This document shows positions 52,023 through 61,286 of a DNA stretch of 64,000 nt, piece by piece. The notes under the pieces were generated by a model. It saw only the letters and a program-made list of their open reading frames with translations. It made no database searches and was not told where the DNA came from. Made by a program: the position numbers and the translations under genes. The DNA is from Microbacteriaceae bacterium (lineage in GTDB: Bacteria; Actinomycetota; Actinomycetes; Actinomycetales; Microbacteriaceae). The stretch covers positions 27,992-91,991 of the forward strand of contig RDDZ01000039.1 in assembly GCA_003852775.1 (NCBI GenBank), read 5' to 3'. Within the stretch, counting starts at the first letter, position 1, and every line of letters begins with the position of its first letter.

Positions 52023-53198
52023 TCACGACTCCCGGACGCCCGCTCGCGGGGCGCCCACCGACCCCGCGACGACCACCACCACCGCGACCATGACGAGCAC
52101 CACGACGATCGCACCCCGCAGACCGATCACATCCCCGAGGGTGCCGAGCAGCGGCGGCCCGACGAGGAAGGCCAGGTAGCCCGTCGTCACGACCTGCCCA
52201 ACCCGGCGCTCGGGATCGGCCGCGCCATCGGCCGCCGCCGAGATCGCGATAGGGAAGCCGACGGATGCGCCGATCCCCCAGATCAGCGCGGCGCCGACCG
52301 CGAACGCGGGAACCGGCGAGGCCACCACGAGCAGCAGCCCGGTGACCGCGAGCACCGCGCAGGCGCGCAGCACCGCGACCCGCCCGAAGCGCATGATGGC
52401 TGCCGGGCCGGCGAAGCGGCCCGCCGCCATCGCCGCGGCGAAGCCGAGGTAGGCGAGCGCGCCCACCGCTGCGTCCACCCCGTGCCCGTCGACCATCACA
52501 AGTGGGAGCCAGTCGTTGGCCGTCCCCTCGCCGAACGCCATCCCGAGCACAACGACGCCGATGAGCACGATCCGCCGGTCGACACGATCGCGTGCCCCCG
52601 AGCCCCCGCCCTCCAGAGTGGGCCCGGTGCGCGCCGGGAGCGCCCGCACCGCGAGCACCGCGGGCGCGAGCAGCACGAGGAGCACGCCACCGAGGTGCAC
52701 CCCCAGTGGCACACCACCGGCGTCCATCGCGAAGCCGACGGCCGCACCGAGAACCGTGCCGATGCTGAAGCCCGCGTGCAGGGTCGAGAGCAGCGGCTTG
52801 CCGGTGTCCACCTCGAGCCGGGCGCCCTCGGTGTTGATGCCAACCTCGGATGCGCCCATCCCCCAGCCGAAGCACAGGAGCCCAAGGAAGGCCGGCACCC
52901 CGAGCGCGAGCGCGCCGGCGAGTGCGAGGAGCGCCGCCCCGAGGAGGATCGCCGTCGAACTCGCGAGCACCGCGCGTCGCGCGCCCCACCGACGGGTCAG
53001 GTGTGCCGAGAGCAGGATGCCCGCCATCGAGCCGATCGAGAGCCCGAGCAGGATGAGCCCCATCCCGAGCACGTCGGTCCCGGCGGCGTCTCGGAACGCC
53101 GGGGTACGCGTCACCCAGCTCGAGAGCACGACGCCAGGAAGGCCGAAGAGGAAGAACAAAGCCACCCAGCGGCGGCGGAGATCAGCGGGGTGCGACAT
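52023..53198 (-). CDS. MFS transporter (YbjJ-like)
   Basis: A 391-residue 12-helix carrier beginning MSHPADLRRRWVALFFLFGL. The motif A loop is SAHLTRRWGARRAVLASST, and EGTANDWLPLVMVDG lies between the two halves. Substrates of this group are unknown. The internal ATG at 53198 is favoured over 53216, whose codon overlaps the TAAACGTTTA palindrome and promoter; an agcagg site precedes it. If the message is leaderless, the first ATG is possible. Confidence 0.8.
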   Translation of the reverse strand: MSHPADLRRRWVALFFLFGLPGVVLSSWVTRTPAFRDAAGTDVLGMGLILLGLSIGSMAGILLSAHLTRRWGARRAVLASSTAILLGAALLALAGALALGVPAFLGLLCFGWGMGASEVGINTEGARLEVDTGKPLLSTLHAGFSIGTVLGAAVGFAMDAGGVPLGVHLGGVLLVLLAPAVLAVRALPARTGPTLEGGGSGARDRVDRRIVLIGVVVLGMAFGEGTANDWLPLVMVDGHGVDAAVGALAYLGFAAAMAAGRFAGPAAIMRFGRVAVLRACAVLAVTGLLLVVASPVPAFAVGAALIWGIGASVGFPIAISAAADGAADPERRVGQVVTTGYLAFLVGPPLLGTLGDVIGLRGAIVVVLVMVAVVVVVAGSVGAPRAGVRES

Positions 53199-53215
53199 TG
53201 CGCCTGCTTTCGACA

Positions 53216-53225
53216 TAAACGTTTA
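53216..53225 (-). promoter_or_regulatory. TAAACGTTTA palindrome at the MFS promoter
   Basis: A perfect 10-bp LacI-type palindrome sharing the AAACG core with the operator at 51944. It may put this MFS gene under the same LacI regulator. Confidence 0.5.
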
Positions 53226-53236
53226 GCATCGGAGGC

Positions 53237-53863
53237 TAGCACCCGAAACGCCCGCGCAGCGCCTCCCGCCGGGAGCGCCACGTCGCCGCGTCGCTCGAGG
53301 TCGGTCGCTCCGCCGTGCGCGAGGCGCTCGCCGCGCTCGAGGTGCTCGGCGTCGTCGACGTGCGCCCCGGATCCGGCACCTACCTGCGCTCCGCGACGAG
53401 CGAGTTGCTCCCCCAGAGCCTCAGCTGGGGCATCCTGATCGGCCAGCGCTCCACCGAGGAACTGGTCGAGGTGCGCGGCGCGCTCGAGATCTACGCGGCG
53501 CGGCTCGCCGCCGAGCGCATGACGGCGGATGCCGCCGCCCGGCTCGACGCGCACCTCGCCGACATGGCCGCCCACATCGACGGCCTGCCCGCGTTCGTCG
53601 AGGCCGACCTCCAGTTCCACCTCGAGCGCGCGCACGCCACCGGCAACAGCGTGCTCGTCGACCTGCTGCAGATCATCCGCTCACTGCTGCGCGTCTGGGT
53701 CGACCGCGCCGTCGAGGACGTCGAGCACGCCCGCACGGCGCTCGCCGAGCACACGGCGGTGCGCGACGCCATCCGCACGGGCGACGGCGCCGGCGCCGCG
53801 TCGGCGATGGCCGCCCACATGCTCACCGCAGGCCGCCGCCTCGCGGCGGCCAACCGCCCCTAG
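53237..53863 (+). pseudogene. GntR/FCD regulator, N-terminally truncated and frameshifted
   Basis: From SLEVGRSAVREALAALEVLG onward the frame is an intact FCD regulator (SWGILIGQRSTEELVEVRGA; AVRDAIRTGDGAGAASAMAA). Before that, RLPP is in another phase: ctcccgccgggagcgc has one extra G relative to an expected LPPER. Only about 12 codons of the first wing remain upstream, and the rest of the helix-turn-helix is missing. It is paralogous to the intact regulator at 55004. Confidence 0.65.
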
Positions 53864-53991
53864 CCACCCAGTACGGCGCCCAGGGCGAGGACGCCGAGGG
53901 CGCCACCACCGGGGGCCGGTCGTCGCACGTGATCGTGTTGGGCAGCCCCCCAGCTCGCCACCCACGGCCCGGTCGTGCCGCCGCCGTCGCA

Positions 53992-54465
53992 TCACGAGCG
54001 GCCGGAGCGCCGCTTGTTGTAGACGTCGAACGCGACCGCGAGCAGCAGCACGAGACCCTTGACGGCCTGCTGCCACTCGATGCCGATGCCCATGATCGAC
54101 ATGCCGTTGTTGAGCACGCCGATGATGAGACCGCCGATGATGGCGCCGCCGATCGTGCCGACACCGCCCTGGACGGCCGCGCCGCCGATGAAGGCCGCAG
54201 AGATGGCCTCGAGCTCGAAGCCGTCACCGGCCTTGGGGCCCGCGAGGTTGAGGCGGGCCGTGAAGATGAGGCCGGCGAGCGCGGCGAGCACGCCCATGTT
54301 GACGAACAGCCAGAAGTCGACCCGACGCGTCTTGATGCCCGAGAGCTCGGCCGCGTGGCGGTTGCCGCCGATCGCGTAGATGTGGCGGCCGAACACCGTG
54401 CGGTTCATGACGATGCCGTAGATGAGCACGAGGGCGGCGAGCACGATGAGCGTGAGCTCGCTGCG
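53992..54465 (-). pseudogene. Sugar ABC permease (XylH/RbsC-like), C-terminal half only
   Basis: The minus strand reads MNRTVFGRHIYAIGGNRHAA, then ELSGIKTRRVDFWLF and GVGTIGGAIIGGLIIGVLNN, ending with FDVYNKRRSGRS. This is the conserved C-terminal part of xylose/ribose-type ABC permeases. The N-terminal half is missing: homology ends near 54465, where a different fragment on the opposite strand begins. No ATPase or binding protein remains nearby. Confidence 0.75.
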
Positions 54466-54870
54466 GTCCGCGAGGCCGCGCGCGCCGCTCTCGAGGCGCA
54501 TCCGGATGCCGCCGCGTCCGACGCGTTCGACGCCGCGCTCCCCGCGCCCCGGCTGCGCAGCGACGGCGCACCGCGACCCGTCAAGCTCGCCGAGCTCGAC
54601 CGCGCCGTGTACGCCTACCTCGACCTGTGCACGCGGATCGGCGTCTCCCCCGCCGTGCCCGCGCGCGCGGCGGGGGCGGTCGCGCTCGGGCGGGCCGCAT
54701 CCGCGCCCACCGAGATCCGCGCCGTCATCGCGGGGCACAGCATCCGGGCCACGGATGCCGACTGGAGCTTCGGCCGCGGCCCCGTGCTCGAGGACACGGC
54801 GGCGGCCCTGCTCGACTTCCTCGGCGGCCGCTCCCTCCGTGCGCCGCGTCCCCCCTCCCCGCTGAATGAG
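54466..54870 (+). pseudogene. 3' fragment of an unidentified gene
   Basis: The plus frame reads ALEAHPDAAASDAFDAALPA, then VYAYLDLCTRIGVSPAVP and IRAVIAGHSIRATDADWSF. This is convincing protein sequence, with a globular, Ala-rich character, but it has no start codon or 5' part and no in-frame stop before the repeat at 54893. The family is not recognised. It abuts the permease fragment head to head. Confidence 0.5.
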
Positions 54871-54892
54871 CACCGCCGGCACCCTCCCCGCT

Positions 54893-54927
54893 GGTTGAGT
54901 AGCGCCCGCAGGGCGCGTGTCGAAACC
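54893..54927. repeat. Structured repeat, copy 4 (inverted)
   Basis: GGTTGAGTAGC...GTGTCGAAACC with stem GCGCCC-GCA-GGGCGC, the same family as the three copies at 23164-23300. It lies between the gene remnants and the intact GntR gene. Confidence 0.85.
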
Positions 54928-55003
54928 AGCCCCCGCGATACCCATCCGTCCACCCCCAGACGGGCGCTCCCCCTTTGTCGCACGACGTTGCTACCGTGGC
55001 GTC

Positions 55004-55741
55004 ATGCCGGCGTACCCGAGCAGCGACGCGCATCTGATCTGCGATGCGCTCGTTCCGCTGGCGCCCGGCAGCGGGGCGTCGGCCGTCACGTCGCGCCTGC
55101 TCGAGCTCTTCACGAGCGGATCGATCGCGCCCGGCACGCGCCTCCCTCCCGAGCGGCGCCTCGCCGAGGTGCTCGCCGTGAGCCGGTCTGCTGTGCGCGA
55201 GGCCCTCGCGACGCTCGACACCCTCGGCGTCGTCGAGACGCGTCCCGGCGCGGGCACCTTCCTGCGCTCGCAGCGCAGCGCCGTGCTGCCGGAGAGCATC
55301 CGCTGGAGCATGCTCGTGGGCGAGCGCGACCTCGAGGAGCTCGTCGAGCTGCGCAGCGCGCTCGAGATCCACGCGGCGTGGCTCGCGGCCGAGCGCGCCC
55401 CGGCGGCGACCGCCGCACGCCTCTCCCCGCACCTCGACCGCGCGGCGGCGAACCTCGACGACCTCGGCGTCTTCATCGACGCCGACCGCGAGTTCCACCG
55501 CGAGCTCGCGCGCGCGACGGGCAACACCACGCTGCAAGACCTGCTCGACATCACGCACGGCCTGCTCCGCTCGCTCGCGGGCGGCACCCCCGAGGCCCGC
55601 CGCCTCGCGGGCATCGCGCTCGACGAGCACCGCGCCGTGCTCACGGCGATCGCGTCGGGCGACCCCGAGGCCGCGTCGGCGGCCATGCGATCGCACATGC
55701 GCACGGCGGCGCAGTTGCTACGGGCCGAGGCGGCCGCGTGA
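55004..55741 (+). CDS. GntR-family regulator (FCD), sugar-kinase operon
   Basis: A 245-residue regulator. HTH/wing TRLPPERRLAEVLAVSRSAV, then an FCD domain (LVELRSALEIHAAWLAAERA; FHRELARATGNTTLQDLLD). The ATG at 55004 follows a TACCGT -10-like box by 6 nt. Its TGA overlaps the start of the PfkB kinase gene (GTGA), so the two form an operon and the kinase substrate may be the effector. Confidence 0.88.
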   Translation: MPAYPSSDAHLICDALVPLAPGSGASAVTSRLLELFTSGSIAPGTRLPPERRLAEVLAVSRSAVREALATLDTLGVVETRPGAGTFLRSQRSAVLPESIRWSMLVGERDLEELVELRSALEIHAAWLAAERAPAATAARLSPHLDRAAANLDDLGVFIDADREFHRELARATGNTTLQDLLDITHGLLRSLAGGTPEARRLAGIALDEHRAVLTAIASGDPEAASAAMRSHMRTAAQLLRAEAAA

Positions 55742-56577
55742 CCCGCATCCGCGTCGTCGGCCCCGCATCCTGGAACCGCATGGTCGTGCTCGATGCGCTG
55801 CCCCAGCCCGTGCCGCACATGGAGTTCGCGCGCGACTGGTTCGACACGCTCGGCGGTACCTCGGCGGGCAAGGCACTGCACCTCGCGGCGCTCGGTCGCG
55901 ACGTCGTGCTCGACGCGCTCGTGGGCCCCGACGAGGCGGGCGCGCGCATCCGCGAGGCCCTCGTGCGTGGCGGCGTCGAGGCGCGGCTGCACCGGGCGGC
56001 GCGCAGCGAGCAGCACCTCAACCTCATGACGCCCGCGGGCGAGCGGCTCTCCCTCTACCTCGCGACGCCCGACGAGCCCGCGCCCGAGGCATCCGATCCC
56101 GCCGCGCTCGCGGATGCCGACCTCGCCGTCGTCGACCTCGCGCCACGCGGCGCCGAGCTGCTGCCCGCGGCGCGCGAGGCGGGCATCCCCGTGTGGACCG
56201 ACCTGCACGACTACGACGGCGAGAGCGCGTTCCACCGCCCGTTCCTCGAGGCGGCCGAGGCGGTGTTCATGAACGCCGACCGCACGGACGACCCGTGGGC
56301 GCTGCTCGCCCGCTGCATCGACGCGGGCCCGCGCATCGCCGTGTGCACGCTCGGGGCCGATGGCGCGATCGCGCTCGACGCCGACGGGCGGCGCTGGTCG
56401 GCGGATGCAGCCCTCGCGACCGTCGTCGACACGAACGGCGCGGGCGATGCGTTCTTCGCGGGATTCCTCGACGCGCACCTGTCGGGAGCGGATGTCGGGC
56501 GGAGCCTCGAGGCGGGCGCGCGCCAGGCGGTCCAGGCCCTCGCCACGCGGCACCTGCATCCGTCGCTCGGCGACTGA
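55738..56577 (+). CDS. PfkB-family carbohydrate kinase
   Basis: A 279-residue ribokinase-fold kinase. The N-terminal substrate glycine motif is FDTLGGTSAGKALHLAALG, and the C-terminal ATP/catalytic motif is VVDTNGAGDAFFAGFLDAHL with the catalytic Asp. WTDLHDYDGESAFHRPFLEA lies between. The substrate could be ribose, 2-keto-3-deoxysugar or another sugar. The nearby XylH-like permease fragment suggests the cassette once had an importer. The GTG start overlapping the regulator stop is chosen over the much longer track ORF, which runs through the remnants. Confidence 0.88.
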   Translation: MTRIRVVGPASWNRMVVLDALPQPVPHMEFARDWFDTLGGTSAGKALHLAALGRDVVLDALVGPDEAGARIREALVRGGVEARLHRAARSEQHLNLMTPAGERLSLYLATPDEPAPEASDPAALADADLAVVDLAPRGAELLPAAREAGIPVWTDLHDYDGESAFHRPFLEAAEAVFMNADRTDDPWALLARCIDAGPRIAVCTLGADGAIALDADGRRWSADAALATVVDTNGAGDAFFAGFLDAHLSGADVGRSLEAGARQAVQALATRHLHPSLGD

Positions 56578-56691
56578 CGCGCCCCCGACGGCCGGGACAC
56601 CGCCCGGCCCCACTCCCAGGCCGTTCCCACACCCCGTTGCTAGCCTGGCGCGCGCGCCGAGCACCCCCCATCGGTCGGCGTCGGATCGCCT

Positions 56692-57405
56692 ATGACGAAG
56701 ACCACCCCGGTTCACCGCATGCTCCGCGAGAGGCTCGACGCCTCCCGCGCGAGCAGCCGAACGCGCGGCGCCCTCGTCGGAGCGGCCATCCTCGTGAGCT
56801 TCGGCTTCATCGCGACCTTCTCGCTCGCGCCTCCCGCGCCGCAGAGCGAGGCCGCGTCGATCGCCGCCTACGCGGCCGAGCACGCGCAGGACGTCGACGT
56901 CTCGACCGTCGCGGCGAAGCAGCACCTCGAGGCGACGGGCGCCGTCGAGCGCGACGAGTACGACGCCACCGACGGCGAGGAGACCTTCATCGCGGGCGGC
57001 ACGAACCACGACTGGGCGAAGCTCGTGCTGCTCTACGCGGGCTTCCCCGTCAACGACGTCAACGTGACGGTCGTCACGCGGTGGATGCGCCAGGAGAACT
57101 ACGTCGACAGCTGGTGGACGCGCAACAACCCGCTCAACAACGGATGGGGCGCGAGCTACGGCCCCGGCGGCACGGGCCGCAACGTCGACCTCGTCGCCGC
57201 CGCCCGCAACGCCGCCGACGCGCTCCTGCGCAACCGCGGCTACGCCGCCATCCGCGCGGCCTTCATGGACGGCACCGACACCGCCGCGATCGAGCGCGCG
57301 ATCTGGGCGTCGCCGTGGGCCTCGGGCCACTACGCGAACGGCTCGCACTGGCACTACAACCCGGTGCCCGTCGTGCCCGCGCCCCGCTCAGCCTGGGGCC
57401 GCTAG
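56692..57405 (+). CDS. Secreted lysozyme-like protein
   Basis: A 237-residue protein with an N-terminal membrane/signal segment (GALVGAAILVSFGFIATFSL, residues about 25-45). A lysozyme-fold-like region contains RWMRQENYVDSWWTRNNPLN and the end SHWHYNPVPVV. A Glu in RQEN followed by an NNPLN pattern is typical of lysozyme-superfamily proteins of actinobacteria, so the Glu may be the acid in glycan cleavage. It is probably exported or membrane-anchored, acting on peptidoglycan. A TAGCCT -10-like box lies about 45 nt upstream. No other cell-wall gene is adjacent. Confidence 0.65.
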   Translation: MTKTTPVHRMLRERLDASRASSRTRGALVGAAILVSFGFIATFSLAPPAPQSEAASIAAYAAEHAQDVDVSTVAAKQHLEATGAVERDEYDATDGEETFIAGGTNHDWAKLVLLYAGFPVNDVNVTVVTRWMRQENYVDSWWTRNNPLNNGWGASYGPGGTGRNVDLVAAARNAADALLRNRGYAAIRAAFMDGTDTAAIERAIWASPWASGHYANGSHWHYNPVPVVPAPRSAWGR

Positions 57406-57499
57406 CGCAATTCAACGGCCCCGCAGACGCCGGGAACGAACGGCCCGCGGTCTGGCATGCAGCGCGCTCCCACTTCTGTGGGCCGCTCCATACGTAGGC

Positions 57500-58762
57500 T
57501 CAGCCTGCTTCGTCCCGCTCCTCGTTCCATGCCACGGAGACGCAGAGCCCCCCGCCCGGCTGCGGCTGGATGTAAAGGGTCGCATGGTGGGCCTCGGCGA
57601 TGGCGTGGACGATGGACAGTCCGAGTCCGTACCCGTGCCCGTCCGCGTGCGAGGTGCGAACGCGGTCGAGACGCCGGAACGGCTCGAGCAGGGCGTCGAC
57701 GGACTCCTCGGGGACGGTGTCTCCTGTGTTGGTGATCTTGAGCTCGACCATCTCGTTGCTGGTACTGGTGCTGATGTGCACGGAGCCGCCGGGGCGGTTG
57801 TAGCGGATCGCGTTGTCGAGCAGGTTTGCTATGAGGCGCTCGATCAGCCGGGGGTCGCCGACCACGGATGCGGGCGAGAGCTTGGCATCGAGCGTGAGGT
57901 TCTGTTGTTTCGCGGGCGATTGACTGTGGGCCACGCAGTCACGAACGAGGGAGGCGAGATCGACGGGTTCGGAACTGCGGACACCGGCCTGTCCTCTCGC
58001 GAGAGTGAGTAGCGCGTCGATGATCTGCTCCTGCTGTGCACCGGCCGCGAGCACACGTTCGTGGGCGGCGCGCAGGGATTCGATCGTGGCGCCTGGGTCG
58101 TCCAGAGCGACTTGGGCCACTGTTCGCTGCCGGGCGAGCGGTGTGCGGAGCTCGTGCGACGCGTTGGCCACGAAGATGCGTTGAGCCCTGAACGAGCCCT
58201 CCAATCGCGTGAGCAGGCTGTCGATCGTGTCGCCGAGTTCGGTGAGCTCGTCTCGGGGGCCATCCAGGGAGAGGCGTTCGTCGAGGTTCTCAGCGGTGAT
58301 ACGTCGTGTCGTCGCCGTGATGGCGCGGAGAGGGCGCAGCGCTCTGGTGGCGACGATCCAGCCGAGCACGACCGAGACCAACGTCATGATGCCCAGCGCG
58401 ATCGCGGATTGGCCGAGCAGCGTGAGCATCCGCTGGGTGTGCTGCTGCGCCGCGTGGTCGCGAAGCTCGGCGGGGTCGAGACCCGGAGGCGTCAGCCCTG
58501 GGCCGTCGCCCGTCGTCTCCGGCTGACCGAGCGGCGGAGCACCGTCGAGGTCGACGTCGACGACCACCCCGGTGCCGTCGGGCTGGACAAGAGTGAGCGA
58601 CTCCGATCGGGTCGTCTGGTCGACAAGACCATAGGTGATCGCGAGCATTGTCGCGCCGCAAGCCAGAAAGAGAACCGCGTAGAGCGCGGTGAGTCGCGCC
58701 CTGATCGGCAGTCGAAAGTGCCTCGACCGGGGACGTGGACGGCCGCGAGGTCCAGTCCTCAC
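57500..58762 (-). CDS. Sensor histidine kinase
   Basis: A 420-residue kinase. Membrane helix 1 is ALYAVLFLACGATMLAITYG, an extracytoplasmic loop of about 80 residues is Pro/Asp-rich, and helix 2 is LGIMTLVSVVLGWIVAT. HAMP follows, then the HisKA domain with FVANASHELRTPLARQ (His near residue 205) and the HATPase region LLDNAIRYNRPGG with GYGLGLSIV. The GTG start overlaps the response-regulator stop. The loop would sense a membrane-active compound if it controls the adjacent export operon. Confidence 0.93.
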   Translation of the reverse strand: MRTGPRGRPRPRSRHFRLPIRARLTALYAVLFLACGATMLAITYGLVDQTTRSESLTLVQPDGTGVVVDVDLDGAPPLGQPETTGDGPGLTPPGLDPAELRDHAAQQHTQRMLTLLGQSAIALGIMTLVSVVLGWIVATRALRPLRAITATTRRITAENLDERLSLDGPRDELTELGDTIDSLLTRLEGSFRAQRIFVANASHELRTPLARQRTVAQVALDDPGATIESLRAAHERVLAAGAQQEQIIDALLTLARGQAGVRSSEPVDLASLVRDCVAHSQSPAKQQNLTLDAKLSPASVVGDPRLIERLIANLLDNAIRYNRPGGSVHISTSTSNEMVELKITNTGDTVPEESVDALLEPFRRLDRVRTSHADGHGYGLGLSIVHAIAEAHHATLYIQPQPGGGLCVSVAWNEERDEAG

Positions 58763-59421
58763 GAGAGGATCACCCGGTAGCCGGACCTTGCGACGGTCTC
58801 GATCACGGGTGGATCGCCTAGTTTGGCCCGCAGTCTGCTCACTGTGATCTTGACGGCGTTGGTGAAGGGATCGGCGTTCTCGTCCCAGACACGTTCAAGG
58901 AGTTCCTCGGCAGAGACCGTGCGTCCCCCGGCCGTCACCAGCAGCTCGAGCACCCCGAACTCCTTTGGTGTCAGATCTTGCGGTTTATCGTGTCGGAATG
59001 CTCGTCGCCTGGCGGTGTCGACGACCAAGTCGCCGACGCGCAGCGCCGGAGGGTGCGCAGGCTGGGAGCGCCGCGCCAGTGCGCCAATCCGGGCAACGAG
59101 GACCTCGAAATCGAATGGCTTGGCGAGGTAGTCGTCGGCGCCCAGATACAGGCCGTCCACCAGGTCACCCGCGGAGCCCGCCGCCGTGAGCATGAGGATC
59201 CGACTGCGACTGCCTTTTTCCACCAGCCGCGCGCAGACATCGTCGCCATGCATGGAGGGTAAGTCTCTGTCTAGGACGATCACGTCGTAGTCGTTCAGCT
59301 CGGCCCGTTCGAGACCCGAAGAGCCGTCGTAGGCGACGTCCACGGCCATGTTCCGACGCCGCAGCCCGATGGTCACGGCATCCGCCAACTCTGTGTCGTC
59401 GTCGATCACCAAGATCCGCAT
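58759..59421 (-). CDS. OmpR/PhoB-type response regulator
   Basis: A 220-residue regulator. The receiver domain begins MRILVIDDDTELADAVTIGL, and the phospho-acceptor Asp is in DYDVIVLDRDLPSM. A C-terminal winged helix has KPQDLTPKEFGVLELLVTAG and FTNAVKITVSRLRAKLGDPP. The start at 59421 is at the conserved MRIL; the track start 16 codons upstream is not conserved. The GGTTTC direct repeats just upstream are a likely binding site. Confidence 0.93.
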   Translation of the reverse strand: MRILVIDDDTELADAVTIGLRRRNMAVDVAYDGSSGLERAELNDYDVIVLDRDLPSMHGDDVCARLVEKGSRSRILMLTAAGSAGDLVDGLYLGADDYLAKPFDFEVLVARIGALARRSQPAHPPALRVGDLVVDTARRRAFRHDKPQDLTPKEFGVLELLVTAGGRTVSAEELLERVWDENADPFTNAVKITVSRLRAKLGDPPVIETVARSGYRVILS

Positions 59422-59443
59422 GCATCCAGGATGCGCCCGATCC

Positions 59444-59460
59444 GGTTTCGGAGCGGTTTC
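59444..59460. promoter_or_regulatory. GGTTTC direct repeats at 11-bp spacing
   Basis: GGTTTC at 59444 and at 59455 fit tandem binding by an OmpR-type regulator, between the regulator gene and the divergent export operon. Confidence 0.55.
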
Positions 59461-59574
59461 ACCACCCAAGTGTGGAAGCCCATAAGACCCAACGCGGTCC
59501 CGCGCAGCGATACCTCCCCGAAACCACGGCGGTCCTAGAAACGGAGCATCACCGAACCGAAAGGACTCACCGAC

Positions 59575-60153
59575 ATGACCAGATCAACATCGTCGGCACG
59601 GACGCGTGCGCAAGCGCGCGGCGCAGTCTTGGCCGCATTGACCGTTGCTCTTCTTCTCACCGGGTGCGCGCCAGACAGCGGATCACCGTCGGGTGACGAC
59701 TCCGCAGGGGGAAGCACTCCAGCTGGAGCCGCAGACGCAGTGGCCTACGCGCAGTGCATGCGCGACAGTGGCGTTCCCGGCTTCCCCGACCCGGACTCGG
59801 ACGGCGGGTTCGACGTCGTCGCGGACGAACTCGGGGTCCCGATCGACTCGGACCAGTACCGGAACGCGGAGCAGACCTGCACACCGCTGCTGCCTACCCA
59901 GGGTTCCCACGTGCAGGACGAGGACTACCAGGCTGTGCTGCGGTACGCGCAGTGCATGCGCGACGAGGGCGTGCCCGGCTACCCGGACCCGCCGGCACCC
60001 GCACAGGGACCAGACACCAAGCGCGGGGACAGTGGCGACGGCGCCGCCATCGACCCCAACTCACCGCAATTCCAGGCCGCACACGAAGCCTGCAAGAGCC
60101 TGCTGCCCGGTGGTGGCGAGGAGCCGGGCATGACGGAAGGCAACGCACCGTGA
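59575..60153 (+). CDS. Lipoprotein with duplicated YAQCMR motif
   Basis: A 192-residue lipoprotein. The lipobox [13 protein letters not shown] gives the lipid Cys near residue 31. Two similar halves follow, carrying [20 protein letters not shown] and [16 protein letters not shown], with further cysteines (EQTCTPLL and HEACKSLL) that could make a disulfide in each half. It is encoded first in the exporter operon. Such proteins recur with HlyD/MacB-type operons in Actinobacteria, but their job is unknown. Confidence 0.85.
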   Translation: MTRSTSSARTRAQARGAVLAALTVALLLTGCAPDSGSPSGDDSAGGSTPAGAADAVAYAQCMRDSGVPGFPDPDSDGGFDVVADELGVPIDSDQYRNAEQTCTPLLPTQGSHVQDEDYQAVLRYAQCMRDEGVPGYPDPPAPAQGPDTKRGDSGDGAAIDPNSPQFQAAHEACKSLLPGGGEEPGMTEGNAP

Positions 60154-61286
60154 CTACGACGGACGCACCCCCTCCCGCGGACGATCTGGTGATTCCGGAG
60201 CGGTCACGCGGCACCCACCGCCGGCGCCGGATCATCGTGGCAGCAGCCGTCATCGTCATCCTCGCCACCGGCGGCGGTGTCCTCACCGCAACCCTCTGGC
60301 ATCCCTCAAACCCAGCCCCGGCGGCTTCCGCCCCCACACCCGCGACAGCAGCAGTCGAACGTCGGACCGTCGCCGCACAGCAGCAGGTCAGCGGGACCCT
60401 TGGCTATGCGGGCGATCTCGATGTGATCGGTCAGCTCTCCGGAACGATCACCGCGCTCCCGACGCCCGGCACCGTCGTCGAACCGGGCGGCATCTTGTAT
60501 CGCGTCGACGGCAAACCGGTCGTCCTGCTCGCAGGCGACACCCCGGCCTGGCGCGCATTCGAGTGGGGAACAACCGGAGTCGACGCCCAGCAACTGAACG
60601 CGGCCCTGGTCACGCTCGGCTATGCCGACGGCCTCGACATCGACCCCGAATGCGATCAGATCACCTGGCGCAGCCAGCAAGCCATCAAGAGATTCCAAGC
60701 CGCCTTCGGATTGCGAGAGTCTGGCACGCTCGACTTCGGACAAGTGGTGTTCCTGCCCAGCGCCGTGCGCGTCACGGCGACATCGGCGACCCTCGGCGCG
60801 CCCGCCGTGGCAGGGCAAACCATCATCGAGGGAACCTCCACCACGCCGCAGGTCGAGGCCGAAGTACCCGTCTCGCTCCTCGCTCACGTCAAAGTGGGCG
60901 ATGCCGTGGCCGTCACCCTTCCCGACCTCACCACCGCATCCGGCACTGTCACCGACGTCGGCGCGGTCGCCACCCAGAAAGAGAGCGGCTCCGCAACCGT
61001 CCCGGTGCGCGCGGCCCTCACAGATCCGGGCACCGCCGCAGGCCTGGACCAGGCACCGGTGCTCGTCGCGATCACGACCGAGACCGTCGAGGACGTGCTG
61101 ACCGTCCCCGTCACCGCCCTTCTCGCTCTCTCGGGCAGCGAATACGCGGTCGAAGTGATCGACACCGGCGGCGACAGCCACCTTGTCACCGTCGAGCTCG
61201 GCCTGTTCGACAGCGCCGGCGGACTCGTCCAAGTCTCCGGCGACGGCCTTCGCGTCGGCCAGCGAGTCGTGGTGCCCGCAGCATGA
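60150..61286 (+). CDS. Periplasmic adaptor-like protein with peptidoglycan-binding-like domain
   Basis: A 378-residue protein. One N-terminal membrane helix ([20 protein letters not shown]). A HlyD-like barrel-sandwich region begins near [20 protein letters not shown] peptidoglycan-binding-like module (residues about 145-195) follows, with [19 protein letters not shown] and [15 protein letters not shown]. It then returns to the adaptor fold ([18 protein letters not shown]). Such proteins link the ABC permease to the cell envelope in the Gram-positive MacB-type systems. The GTG start overlaps the lipoprotein stop; the longer track ORF is a shadow. Confidence 0.88.
   Translation: MTTTDAPPPADDLVIPERSRGTHRRRRIIVAAAVIVILATGGGVLTATLWHPSNPAPAASAPTPATAAVERRTVAAQQQVSGTLGYAGDLDVIGQLSGTITALPTPGTVVEPGGILYRVDGKPVVLLAGDTPAWRAFEWGTTGVDAQQLNAALVTLGYADGLDIDPECDQITWRSQQAIKRFQAAFGLRESGTLDFGQVVFLPSAVRVTATSATLGAPAVAGQTIIEGTSTTPQVEAEVPVSLLAHVKVGDAVAVTLPDLTTASGTVTDVGAVATQKESGSATVPVRAALTDPGTAAGLDQAPVLVAITTETVEDVLTVPVTALLALSGSEYAVEVIDTGGDSHLVTVELGLFDSAGGLVQVSGDGLRVGQRVVVPAA

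Noticed and set aside
53315-53863. Intact GntR gene starting at the ATG-like codon of the ORF track
   Set aside because: The helix-turn-helix is mostly missing and the preceding homology is in another phase.
53929-56577. An 882-codon plus-strand gene ending in the PfkB kinase
   Set aside because: It runs in one phase through a permease remnant on the other strand, a repeat and the GntR gene; only the final 279 codons are kinase.
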